Shown here: positions 63,901 through 64,000 of the stretch, in pieces | Position numbering within the stretch: the first letter of the stretch is position 1 | Layout of the letters: each line of letters starts with the position of its first letter | Assembly: GCF_000006405.1 (NCBI RefSeq) | Contig: NW_003207677.1 | Location: forward strand, 253,504-317,503 | DNA: 64,000 bases | Reading direction: 5' to 3' | DNA from: Perkinsus marinus ATCC 50983 | Lineage: Eukaryota > Perkinsozoa > Perkinsida > Perkinsidae | Made by a program: the position numbers and the translations under genes | The notes under the pieces: generated by a model | Told to the model about the DNA's origin: nothing | Database searches by the model: none | Seen by the model: only the letters and a program-made list of their open reading frames with translations

Positions 63901-64000
63901 GTTGTTTGTAGGTGAAAAAGTTGCAGAATATCATATTTGAACAATTTGGATTTTTGAAGAACAATTTGGGTCGTGGAATATTCCTGGTGAGTTTTTAATC

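Overview
The window is nuclear DNA of a protist alveolate, most likely Perkinsus. Three things suggest this: short GT-AG introns throughout; a 22-nt motif that matches the dinoflagellate/Perkinsus trans-splicing spliced leader (SL), present in both long terminal repeats of a retroelement; and tandem paralogous sugar transporters. The species call is inference; the genes and repeats are read from the sequence.

Layout. (1) 1-25186: a tandem array of five MFS sugar-porter genes on the minus strand (the first cut by the window edge). Genes 1-3 form one subfamily and share a homologous intergenic spacer; genes 4-5 form a second. The first spacer has swollen through a 53-bp satellite, into which a young Ty3/gypsy-type element (4079-9341) inserted. 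(2) 25187-31160: a probable zinc-finger gene, an upstream cluster of perfect odd-length palindromes, a doubtful gene remnant and MFS gene 6. (3) 31163-39563: an inverted repeat with arms of about 2.7 kb, each holding one MFS gene of the third subfamily (genes 7 and 8), around a 3-kb unique spacer. (4) 39614-61238: a second, larger inverted repeat that starts only 50 bp after the first. Its arms of about 8.3-8.5 kb each carry a tRNA-Asn and six predicted genes (an ankyrin-repeat gene, a possible RRM gene, a coiled-coil membrane protein and three unknowns). Its 4.8-kb unique centre holds hydroxymethylbilane synthase followed by a uroporphyrinogen-III-synthase-like gene, two successive heme-pathway steps. 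(5) 61239-64000: one further multi-exon gene of unknown function, two copies of a 122-126 bp MITE-like repeat, and a doubtful exon.

How the genes work together: eight related sugar porters suggest dosage or specificity expansion for hexose uptake. The HMBS/UROS pair would convert porphobilinogen to uroporphyrinogen III. The rest has no clear pathway.

Two observations stand out. Several genes keep their reading frame only if introns of about 19-30 nt are removed, and where a gene is duplicated both copies agree. And an SL exon is embedded at the same position of both LTRs of the retroelement, as if a trans-spliced RNA had been reverse-transcribed and fixed into the LTR. All exon models here come from reading frames and GT/AG sites by eye; no alignment, expression data or database search was available.
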